64,000 nucleotides of DNA from Streptomyces sp. JJ36. Its GTDB lineage: Bacteria > Actinomycetota > Actinomycetes > Streptomycetales > Streptomycetaceae. The notes under the pieces are model-generated. The model searched no databases, was not told the origin of the DNA, and worked only from the letters and a program-made list of their open reading frames with translations. Shown here one piece after another: positions 57,293 through 64,000 of this stretch (the stretch's first letter is position 1; each line of letters starts with the position of its first letter). Both the position numbers and the translations under genes were made by a program. The stretch covers positions 1 to 64,000 of the forward strand of contig NZ_JACYHE010000011.1 in NCBI RefSeq assembly GCF_021696945.1, written 5' to 3'.

Positions 57293-59395
57293 GTGCCCAA
57301 GATGACCGACCTGCCGAAGCGGATTCTCATCGGCCGAGCGCTACGCAGCGAGAAGCTCTCCGAGACGCTGCTGCCGAAGCGGATCGCCCTGCCGGTGTTC
57401 GCCTCCGACCCGCTGTCGTCGGTGGCCTACGCACCCGGCGAGGTCCTGCTGGTGCTCTCCCTGGCGGGGGTTTCGGCGTATCACTTCAGCCCGTGGATCG
57501 CCGCCGCCGTCGTCGTGCTCATGTTCACCGTGGTGGCGTCCTACCGGCAGAACGTCCGCGCCTACCCCTCCGGCGGTGGGGACTACGAGGTCGCCACCAC
57601 CAATCTGGGCCCCCGCGCCGGCCTCACCGTGGCCAGCGCACTGCTGGTCGACTACGTGCTCACCGTCGCCGTGTCGATCTCCTCGGGCGTCGAGAACCTG
57701 GGCTCGGCGGTGCCCTTCATCGTCGAGCACAAGACGGCCTCCGCCGTCGCCGTCATCGTACTGCTGACGTTGATGAACCTGCGCGGGGTCCGGGAGTCCG
57801 GACGGCTCTTCGCGATCCCCACCTACTGCTTCGTGGCCGGCGTCCTGGCGCTCATCGGCTGGGGCGTGGTCCGCATCGCGCTCTACGGCGACGATCTCAC
57901 CGCCCCCACCGCGGACTACGAGATCCGCACCGACCACCCCGAAGGGCTGGCGGGCTTCGCACTCGCCTTCCTGCTGCTGCGGGCCTTCTCCTCCGGCTGC
58001 GCCGCGCTCACCGGCGTCGAGGCGATCAGCAACGGTGTGCCGGCCTTCCGCAAGCCCAAGTCGAAGAACGCGGCCACCACGCTCGCCCTGATGGGCCTGA
58101 TCGCGGTCACCATGTTCTGCGGGATCATCGCGCTGGCGCTCGCCTCGGACGTCAAGATGTCCGAGAACCCGGCCAGTCACATCCTCATCGACGGCGCACC
58201 GGCCGGACCCGAGTACGCCCAGGACCCGGTCATCACCCAGGTCGCCTCGGCCGTCTTCGGCCACGACTCGCTGCTCTTCGTCTATCTGGCGGCGGCCACC
58301 GCACTGGTGCTCTTCCTCGCCGCCAACACCGCCTACAACGGCTTCCCGGTGCTCGGTTCGATCCTCGCCCAGGACCGCTACCTGCCCCGGCAACTGCACA
58401 CCCGCGGCGACCGGCTGGCGTTCTCCAACGGCATCGTGCTGCTGGCGGGGGCCGCCGCGATACTCGTGGTCATCTACGACGCCGACTCCACCCGGCTCAT
58501 CCAGCTCTACATCGTCGGCGTCTTCGTGGCCTTCACGCTGAGCCAGACCGGCATGGTCCGGCACTGGAACCGCCATCTGCGCACCGAGACCGTCCCGGCC
58601 ACCCGCCGCCACATGATCCGCTCCCGGGCCATCAACGCCTTCGGGGCCTTCTTCACCGGGCTGGTGCTGATCGTGGTGCTGGTCACCAAGTTCTCGCACG
58701 GCGCCTGGGTCTCGATCGTCGGCATGGCGCTGTTCTACGCCGTGATGACCGGTGTCCGGGGCCACTACGACCGGGTCTCGGAGGAACTCGCTCCCGAGGG
58801 CCTCCCGGAAGAGACGGCGCGCCCCTCCCGCGTGCACTCCCTGGTCCTCGTCTCGAAGATCCACAAGCCCACGCTCCGTGCCCTGTCGTACGCCCGGCTG
58901 ATGCGCTCCGACACCCTGGAGGCCGTCACCATCAACGTCGACCCCGAGGAGACCCGGGAGCTGCGCGCCGAGTGGGACCGGCGGGGCATCGACGTGCCGC
59001 TGAAGATCCTGGAGTCGCCCTACCGGGAGATCACCCGGCCGGTGATCGACTACGTGAAGCGGCTGCGCCGGGAGAGCCCGCGGGACATCGTCAGCGTCTA
59101 CATCCCGGAGTACGTCGTCGGGCACTGGTACGAGCAGCTCCTGCACAACCAGAGCGCCCTGCGGCTCAAGGGCCGGCTGCACTTCACCCCGGGCGTCATG
59201 GTGACCTCGGTGCCGTACCAGCTCGAGTCCTCCGAGGTGGCCAAGGCGCGGGCGCGCAAGCGCGCGGAGTGGAGCGCACCCGGCGCCGTGCGCCGCGGGC
59301 CCGTCCCGCGCCAGGGCCAGGGCGGCCACCGGAACCAGGGCGGCGGCCGGGACCGGAACCAGGGCCGGGGCGGGGGCGGGCGCCCGGAGCAGTAG
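57293..59395 (+). CDS. APC-superfamily transporter, KimA-like potassium importer
   Basis: The 700-residue protein has 12 membrane helices (to about 480) and a 200-residue cytoplasmic domain. Segments such as FASDPLSSVAYAPGEVLL, AYPSGGGDYEVATTNLG, LLVDYVLTVAVSISSG, FSSGCAALTGVEAISNGVPA and LHNQSALRLKGRL correspond closely to Bacillus KimA (YdaO), a c-di-AMP-inhibited K+/H+ symporter. Generic annotation as amino-acid permease would therefore mislead. The last 45 residues are Gly/Arg/Gln-rich and disordered. It is divergent from two RCK genes, which supports a potassium role. Confidence 0.8.
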   Translation: MPKMTDLPKRILIGRALRSEKLSETLLPKRIALPVFASDPLSSVAYAPGEVLLVLSLAGVSAYHFSPWIAAAVVVLMFTVVASYRQNVRAYPSGGGDYEVATTNLGPRAGLTVASALLVDYVLTVAVSISSGVENLGSAVPFIVEHKTASAVAVIVLLTLMNLRGVRESGRLFAIPTYCFVAGVLALIGWGVVRIALYGDDLTAPTADYEIRTDHPEGLAGFALAFLLLRAFSSGCAALTGVEAISNGVPAFRKPKSKNAATTLALMGLIAVTMFCGIIALALASDVKMSENPASHILIDGAPAGPEYAQDPVITQVASAVFGHDSLLFVYLAAATALVLFLAANTAYNGFPVLGSILAQDRYLPRQLHTRGDRLAFSNGIVLLAGAAAILVVIYDADSTRLIQLYIVGVFVAFTLSQTGMVRHWNRHLRTETVPATRRHMIRSRAINAFGAFFTGLVLIVVLVTKFSHGAWVSIVGMALFYAVMTGVRGHYDRVSEELAPEGLPEETARPSRVHSLVLVSKIHKPTLRALSYARLMRSDTLEAVTINVDPEETRELRAEWDRRGIDVPLKILESPYREITRPVIDYVKRLRRESPRDIVSVYIPEYVVGHWYEQLLHNQSALRLKGRLHFTPGVMVTSVPYQLESSEVAKARARKRAEWSAPGAVRRGPVPRQGQGGHRNQGGGRDRNQGRGGGGRPEQ

Positions 59396-59502
59396 ACTGG
59401 ACGGCTGCCGTCCGGAACGGCCCGCCCTCGCGGTGCCGCCGCGTCCCACGCCGGCCCAGGCAACGCCCCGCACACCCCCGTAACCAGTGGAGCCACCCCC
59501 TC

Positions 59503-60993
59503 ATGGCCGAGTCCCAGCCCGAGCCCGCCCAGCCGACCGAGGGTGCCGAGCCGGCCGACGCCTCCACCGGGCCCGCCGTGCCCTCCGCGTCCACCGGACC
59601 GGCCGCCGCCACCGGACCGGCACCGGCACCCGAGCCCGCCGGACCGGCCGGGTCCGCCGACCCGGCGGTCCAGCCGGCCGACGCCTCGCTCGTCGGCCGC
59701 GAGTACACCGTCGAGATCGGTCCTGTCGCTCACGGCGGGCACTGCGTGGCCCGCACCGACGAGGGCCGGGTGCTCTTCGTGCGGCACACCCTGCCCGGGG
59801 AGCGCGTCCGCGTCCGGGTCACCGAGGGCCGGGAGAACTCCCGGTACCTCCGGGCCGACGCCGTCGAGGTGCTCACCGCCTCCAAGGACCGCGTCCCCGC
59901 ACCGTGCCCCTTCTCCGGCCCGGGCCGCTGCGGCGGCTGCGACTGGCAGCACGTCAAGCCGGGCGCCCAGCGGCGGCTCAAGGCGGACGTGCTCACCGAA
60001 CAGCTCGACCGGCTGGCCGGGCTCACCCCGGAGGACGTGCACTGGGACGGCACGGTCGAGCCGGCCCCCGGCGACAAGGTCCCGGCCGGCGAGGTGCCGG
60101 CCTGGCGCAGCCGCGTCCAGTACGCCGTCGACGAGCAGGGACGGCCCGGGCTGCGCCGGCACCGCTCGCACGAGGTGGAGCCCGTCGACCGCTGCCTGAT
60201 CGCCGCCCCGGGCGTGACCGAACTGGGCGTCGAGAAGCGGGAGTGGCCGCAGATCGCCACGATCGAGGCCGTCGCGGCCACCGGCTCGCAGGACCGCCAG
60301 GTCGTGCTGACGCCGCGGCCCGGCGGGCGGCTGCCCCTGGTGGAGCTGGACCGTCCGGTCTCGGTGCTGCGCGTCGGCGAGAAGGACCGGGCCGTGCACC
60401 GGGTGCACGGCCGCCCGTACGTCCGGGAGCGTGCCGACGGGCGCACCTGGCGGGTCGGCGCCGGCGGTTTCTGGCAGGTGCACGTCCGGGCCGCCGAGGT
60501 GCTGGTGGACGCGGTGATGCGCGGCCTCACCCCGCGCAAGGGCGAAACCGCCCTCGACCTCTACTGCGGCGCGGGCCTCTTCGCCGGTGCCCTCGCCGAC
60601 CGGCTGGGGGAGCAGGGTGCGGTGCTGGGGATCGAGTCCCACAAGCGCGCGGTGGAGGATGCCCGGCACAACCTCGCCGACTTCCCCCGGGTCCGTATCG
60701 AGCACGGCAAGGTCGAGTCGGTGCTGCCCCGCACCGGGATCACCGAGGCCGACCTCGTCGTCCTCGACCCGCCGCGCGCCGGCGCCGGCAAGCAGACCGT
60801 GAACCGCCTCGCGGCCCTCGGCCCCCGCCGCATCGCCTACGTCGCCTGCGACCCGGCCGCCCTCGCCCGCGACCTCAAGTACTTCCGCGACGCCGGCTAC
60901 GTCCCCCACTTCCTCCGCGCCTTCGACCTCTTCCCGATGACCCACCACCTGGAGTGCGTCGCCGTCCTCAAGCCCGCCCCGCAGGACTCCTGA
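59503..60993 (+). CDS. TrmA/RlmD-family RNA 5-methyluridine methyltransferase
   Basis: The 496-residue SAM-dependent enzyme has an Ala/Pro/Thr-rich N-terminal 60 residues, a TRAM domain (VGREYTVEIGPVAHGGHCVA), Fe-S cysteines in PCPFSGPGRCGGCDWQH, the SAM motif LDLYCGAGLFAG and the nucleophilic Cys in YVACDPAALARDL. It methylates uridine C5 in tRNA or 23S rRNA; sequence alone does not tell which. The ATG at 59503 begins the low-complexity N-terminus. It is the last conserved-order gene; accessory DNA begins after its stop. Confidence 0.88.
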   Translation: MAESQPEPAQPTEGAEPADASTGPAVPSASTGPAAATGPAPAPEPAGPAGSADPAVQPADASLVGREYTVEIGPVAHGGHCVARTDEGRVLFVRHTLPGERVRVRVTEGRENSRYLRADAVEVLTASKDRVPAPCPFSGPGRCGGCDWQHVKPGAQRRLKADVLTEQLDRLAGLTPEDVHWDGTVEPAPGDKVPAGEVPAWRSRVQYAVDEQGRPGLRRHRSHEVEPVDRCLIAAPGVTELGVEKREWPQIATIEAVAATGSQDRQVVLTPRPGGRLPLVELDRPVSVLRVGEKDRAVHRVHGRPYVRERADGRTWRVGAGGFWQVHVRAAEVLVDAVMRGLTPRKGETALDLYCGAGLFAGALADRLGEQGAVLGIESHKRAVEDARHNLADFPRVRIEHGKVESVLPRTGITEADLVVLDPPRAGAGKQTVNRLAALGPRRIAYVACDPAALARDLKYFRDAGYVPHFLRAFDLFPMTHHLECVAVLKPAPQDS

Positions 60994-61534
60994 CCTGCGG
61001 TTTTGTCGATGTGCATTATGTGCCGTGTGGGCGTTACGGGCGACTTCTTGACGCTGAAATGACGCTCGTGACGCTCATTTGACGCTCGTTGATCATGGTT
61101 CCGGTCAGCGGTTGGCGGGCTGCTGAGGGGTTGCCCGACTTCCGCAAGAAGGGAGTCGGGCCGGTGCTTGGTGATCTTGTGATGGTCCGTCGGCCCCAGG
61201 GGGAAGGAGAGGCGACACTCTCGGCACGGATGTCGCGCAAGAGACCAGTGAACGCGATGACCTGCCGCGATGAGTGGCCTGTGGTCGCTGAGCTGCGCGA
61301 ATTACCTTTCGGCTGTTTCACGCTCGTGCAGCTTGATGGGGCCGGAAGTCCCAGAAAGGTCCCAAGGGACTCCCGCCGCTGACGGGTGCCTTTCGGCTCG
61401 GTACGGCAGTACGGGCAGTCGAACGGCCTCGTTTCCAGCGAGGGTGGTGGAGCCTGGATGTAGCAGGAGCTCGCGCATAGCGTTCCGCCATGTTGTCGGA
61501 CCGGCGTGTGACGATGCTGAGGGAGGCGAGTGAC
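60994..61534. other. Start of accessory DNA, no confident gene
   Basis: Base composition becomes visibly less GC-rich right after the methyltransferase stop. The stretch contains four TGACGCT motifs (61049-61086). A 97-codon frame from ATG 61089 to 61382 has only moderate G/C third positions, includes a rare TTA codon and has no recognisable family. It may be a decayed gene. Confidence 0.5.
61049..61086 (+). repeat. Four iterated TGACGCT motifs
   Basis: TGACGCT starts at 61049, 61060, 61069 and 61080, spaced 11, 9 and 11 bases, i.e. about one helical turn. Such phased short repeats are typical of protein arm-binding sites, for example of a recombinase, or of an operator. Confidence 0.6.
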
Positions 61535-63217
61535 GTGGCAATCGAGTGGGACCGCATCGGGCAGCCGGCCTTTGACCGGCATGTCGAGGCGCTGCTGCAC
61601 CGGATGTTCGATGACGCCGGGCAGGTGATCGTGGTCAATGGGCGTGGTGGCGACGATGGCATCGACGTCCAGGTCACCACGGACGTTGGTCTGCGAATCT
61701 TCCAGCTGAAGTACCACCCAGATGGCTTCCCCGGTTCACTCAAGGGTCGCCGCACTTCGATCAAGAAGTCGTTCAGCCGGGCCATGGCTCACAAGCCAGT
61801 GGAATGGACGCTGGTGGTGCCGTGCACGCTGACGACGTCCGAGCGGGCCTTCGTCAACAAGCTCGCCGATGGCAAGGCGGTGAAGGTCTCCATGCTCGAC
61901 CGCTCTGACCTGGACTGTCACTTCGCCGTCCACTCAGACCTGGAAGCCAGTTTCACCCGCGACCTGTTGCGCGAGGCAGCCAAGGACTTCAACCAGGAGA
62001 AGGCCATGCTGCTGGGCGCGGACGATCTCGTCGACCGTGTCCGGGCCCTGGGCGGCCGGGCCGACACTGTGGACCCCGATTGGACCTGGGACTTCCAGCG
62101 GCGCGGCGACACTGTCATTCAGACGCTGCGCGCCAAGCACTCCCGCGCCCACGAGGTCAGCCCCATCTCCCTGCGTCTGGTCGGCCGCCCGGGGGCGATG
62201 AGCACCGACCTCACCGCGGCCATCACCCGCACGCTCGGGTTCGGAACTGCCGAAGACGTCGCGCTGCCCTCTGAGGCAGTGGAATGCCTGACCATCGACG
62301 GCCCCTCGTGGCTGTCACGGACCGTCAACGACATCGAGGTGCTCTGGAAACCCGCACCGATGTCTGCACCCGCCGGAACCCCCGTCGAGGTAGCCTTCCT
62401 GGACTCCGACGACGGCGTGGCCGCCCGCTACACCGGGCGGCTGAACAACGTCGGCTCCGGGGGGTTGGGTGCCTCGGTCGACACCGACATCCACGGTGCC
62501 CGGCTCCAGATGATGCTGCCCTTCGACGACACCGCCGCCGGCACGCTCAGGTACTCCTTCGATCTGGAAGGCCGCGAGCCTGCGGAGGCGCTGAAGATCA
62601 TGCGACTGTATCAGCGGCTTCTGTGCGGTGGAGCGTTCCGCCTCAGCGTCAGCGGTAGCAACGCCGGTGTCGGGACGCTGGCGCCAAGCGGCACCCCGGA
62701 CCAGCTGCGCGAGGTCGAGCACCTGCTGCTGTACCTGTCGGACTGGGATGTCCTGCAGCGGCACTGTGAGAACTACTTCCCCACGCCACTGACGTACACC
62801 GCCGTCGAACGCATCCAGGTCCGGATCGCGCGGCTGGTCGTGGAGGGCCACTGTGCGGCGTATCCCTTCGCCCGAACCCTCACGTTCACGCTCAACGGCC
62901 AAGACCATCCGGCTCTACGCGCCGTACTCGGCGATCACCCCCAGTGCATGCGCGTCAGTCCGCCCGGCTTCGAGGTCGCCGTCGGCGGGCACACCCTCGA
63001 CATTGGTCCCGTGCACCTGTTCCACACCCAACTGCGCGCCGACAACGGCCAGGAAGCCCTGCGCGCCCTGACTACCGGGCAGGGCGCGGGCACCAAGGTC
63101 ACCCTGCGCCCCGCCAACGACATGAGTTACCGGCTCTACCTCGCCGACACTCCCGACGACGGCCGCCCTCTGGTTCCCACCCCTCTGGGGCTGGACGGCT
63201 ACACCGATCCCAGGTAG
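61535..63217 (+). CDS. Mrr-like restriction-endonuclease-fold protein with unassigned C-terminal region
   Basis: The 560-residue protein opens with a PD-(D/E)xK nuclease-type domain: FDRHVEALLHRMFDDAGQ, then GGDDGIDVQVTTDVG and IFQLKYHPDGF, giving the D...QxK pattern of Mrr-type nucleases. A Rossmann-like strand follows (VEWTLVVPCTLTTSERAFVN). Residues from about 170 are beta-rich and match nothing I know; there is no NTPase motif or membrane helix. It is most likely a defence nuclease or effector. The GTG at 61535 is chosen because GGGAGG lies eight bases upstream. A hairpin follows the stop. Confidence 0.72.
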   Translation: MAIEWDRIGQPAFDRHVEALLHRMFDDAGQVIVVNGRGGDDGIDVQVTTDVGLRIFQLKYHPDGFPGSLKGRRTSIKKSFSRAMAHKPVEWTLVVPCTLTTSERAFVNKLADGKAVKVSMLDRSDLDCHFAVHSDLEASFTRDLLREAAKDFNQEKAMLLGADDLVDRVRALGGRADTVDPDWTWDFQRRGDTVIQTLRAKHSRAHEVSPISLRLVGRPGAMSTDLTAAITRTLGFGTAEDVALPSEAVECLTIDGPSWLSRTVNDIEVLWKPAPMSAPAGTPVEVAFLDSDDGVAARYTGRLNNVGSGGLGASVDTDIHGARLQMMLPFDDTAAGTLRYSFDLEGREPAEALKIMRLYQRLLCGGAFRLSVSGSNAGVGTLAPSGTPDQLREVEHLLLYLSDWDVLQRHCENYFPTPLTYTAVERIQVRIARLVVEGHCAAYPFARTLTFTLNGQDHPALRAVLGDHPQCMRVSPPGFEVAVGGHTLDIGPVHLFHTQLRADNGQEALRALTTGQGAGTKVTLRPANDMSYRLYLADTPDDGRPLVPTPLGLDGYTDPR

Positions 63218-63248
63218 CACGCCACCTCGTTCCCCAACACACTCTCGG

Positions 63249-63279
63249 GTGATCAGCACCGCCGACGATGGCTGATCAC
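63249..63279 (+). terminator. Hairpin after the nuclease gene
   Basis: GTGATCAGC (63249-63257) pairs perfectly with GCTGATCAC (63271-63279) across a 13-base loop, 32 bases past the stop. Confidence 0.65.
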
Positions 63280-63342
63280 GATGTCGACCGCGCCGGTGTG
63301 TCGAGGTGCGGTCGGTGCGCGCCGACGCCGGTGCGGCAGCTC

Positions 63343-63627
63343 TCAGAACGTTGTGGCGGTCGGAGTCTGCCGGAATCCGGGGGCGATCTCATGGTGACGT
63401 GCGGGCACCGTGTTCGGGCCGACGCGGACGTAGAACTCGGGGCGCGCTCCGTTGCGGTAGGCGTGCATTTGGCCTCTACCGGATACCTCGATGGCGGGGA
63501 CCTTCTTGCCGTCGTGGTCGATCACGCGTGACTCGTAGGACGGCACCGGCTCCAGGTGCTCCCGAACCATGCTGACGACCTGGAGCACCTGCTTATCGAC
63601 GTTTGATCCCTCGGGCAGGCCGACGAT
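63343..63627 (-). pseudogene. Truncated AlbA_2 (Schlafen-type) domain remnant
   Basis: An open stretch of about 94 codons on the minus strand, bounded upstream by TAG at 63630-63628, reads IVGLPEGSNVDKQVLQVV, then EPVPSYESRVIDHDGKKVPA, then FYVRVGPNTVPARHHEI. This matches the C-terminal half of AlbA_2 domains found in Schlafen-like ATP-binding or HTH proteins. The N-terminal half and any downstream domain are missing. The upstream end meets the IS5 remnant, suggesting transposition damage. Confidence 0.6.
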
Positions 63628-63634
63628 CTACAGC

Positions 63635-63824
63635 ATGAACGTACAGGTCCTCGCCCATCCCTTCGGCCGTCTGCTGTGGGCCTCCCCATCCATGCGCGGA
63701 GCTGTCCACGACGTCCGCGCAGCCCGCGGCCACGGCCTCGCCGGCGTCCCCGTGCTTCGTGTGCTTTCCGGAGGACAGGAGGCGGTCCGCGGCGATGGTC
63801 GATCGGCAGAAGCTTGCCGTCCAG
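63635..63824. pseudogene. Rearranged IS5-family transposase remnant
   Basis: On the plus strand 63635-63736 encodes MNVQVLAHPFGRLLWASPSM and then RGAVHDVRAARGHG, a hallmark block of IS5-type DDE transposases. On the minus strand 63824-63749 encodes the block that normally comes just before it (LDGKLLPID, frameshift, IAADRLLSSGKHTKHG). The two blocks are thus head to head, so one has been inverted. The DDE core is incomplete and a frameshift lies between ID and IAAD; the element is dead. Confidence 0.6.
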
Positions 63825-63903
63825 CGGTGGCATCATATTGTCCGTGAGGTGCAAGATTCGTAAGTCCGCAGCCGGTGTTCACCTATTCGATCGCGTTTCC
63901 GGG

Positions 63904-64000
63904 ATGAACGTGCTGCTCGACGAGGTGCCCGTTCCCGCGGAGCAGTTCTCCGCTGCTCCGCGGTACCTGTCCGTCGCGCTAACGAACGCCTGCGAGCTCC
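63904..64000 (+). CDS. Probable radical SAM protein, N-terminal 32 residues only
   Basis: The frame starts at ATG 63904 (MNVLLDEVPVPAEQFSAAPR) and continues YLSVALTNACEL to the window end. The pattern of a beta strand followed by TNxCxL is how radical SAM domains begin, the Cys being the first of the CxxxCxxC iron-sulfur ligands; the remaining ligands would fall beyond the edge. No strong ribosome binding site is present. The call rests on one short motif. Confidence 0.45.
   Translation, partial: MNVLLDEVPVPAEQFSAAPRYLSVALTNACEL

Noticed and set aside
61049-61086. TGACGCT repeats as replication iterons
   Set aside because: No replication initiator gene or A/T-rich unwinding region is nearby; chromosomal context argues against an origin.
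61034-61717. Minus-strand frame with a CPYC motif (227 codons) in the accessory region
   Set aside because: It overlaps the start of the nuclease gene in antisense, has no second Cys pair and its product does not resemble a known integrase or zinc-finger protein.

Overview
The window is high-GC actinobacterial chromosome, almost certainly Streptomyces or a close relative. It carries a HrdB-type principal sigma factor with a Lys/Ala-rich N-terminal segment, topoisomerase IV subunits ParE and ParC, the cell-division protein SepH, the CutR/CutS two-component pair, a DasR-type operator at ptsH, and many actinobacteria-specific DUF proteins (DUF4192, 7455, 5998, 3071, 4193, 3093, 3710, 4235, 3159). 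Third codon positions are almost all G or C from 0 to 61 kb. I saw no rRNA, tRNA or CRISPR array.

Layout. 0-10.3 kb: a partial unknown gene, a RecQ helicase with a ComF-like phosphoribosyltransferase tail, DUF4192, a Nudix/winged-helix protein with its own promoter and operator-like repeat, an ABC ATPase-permease fusion, a FadR-type regulator and hrdB. 10.3-28 kb: DUF7455, parE, a DUF485/sodium-solute symporter pair, a GH15 hydrolase coupled to a small membrane protein, a CitA-like kinase without an adjacent response regulator, a sucrase/ferredoxin-like protein, a CobW-type GTPase, parC, and a pair of M16 peptidase subunits. 28-40 kb: an exported M23 peptidase, a GntR regulator, HPr (ptsH) divergent from a GNAT/acyl-CoA-synthetase-like protein acetyltransferase, DUF5998, a phosphodiesterase, thymidine kinase, a VOC protein, a rhodanese and sepH. 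40-61 kb: a lactone oxidase, ferrochelatase, inositol monophosphatase, cutRS, then a block (DUF4193, DUF3093, dut, DUF3710, OB-fold, DUF3159, two RCK/TrkA proteins, a KimA-like transporter, a TrmA/RlmD-type methyltransferase) whose order resembles the Mycobacterium tuberculosis dut-ceoBC region. DUF4235 and kdpDE sit inside this block.

61-64 kb is different: lower GC, iterated TGACGCT motifs, a Mrr-like nuclease with a large unassigned C-terminal part, a truncated AlbA_2 (Schlafen-type) remnant, a shuffled IS5-family transposase remnant, and the first 32 codons of a probable radical SAM protein running off the end. This is accessory DNA inserted just after the methyltransferase gene, and is the most likely place for something undescribed.

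Two themes link the genes. First, potassium: KdpDE, two stand-alone RCK proteins and a KimA-like transporter lie within 8 kb, without KdpFABC or TrkH in view. Second, at least seven genes have a TANNNT -10 box only 6-7 nt before the start codon, so they are probably transcribed as leaderless mRNAs.
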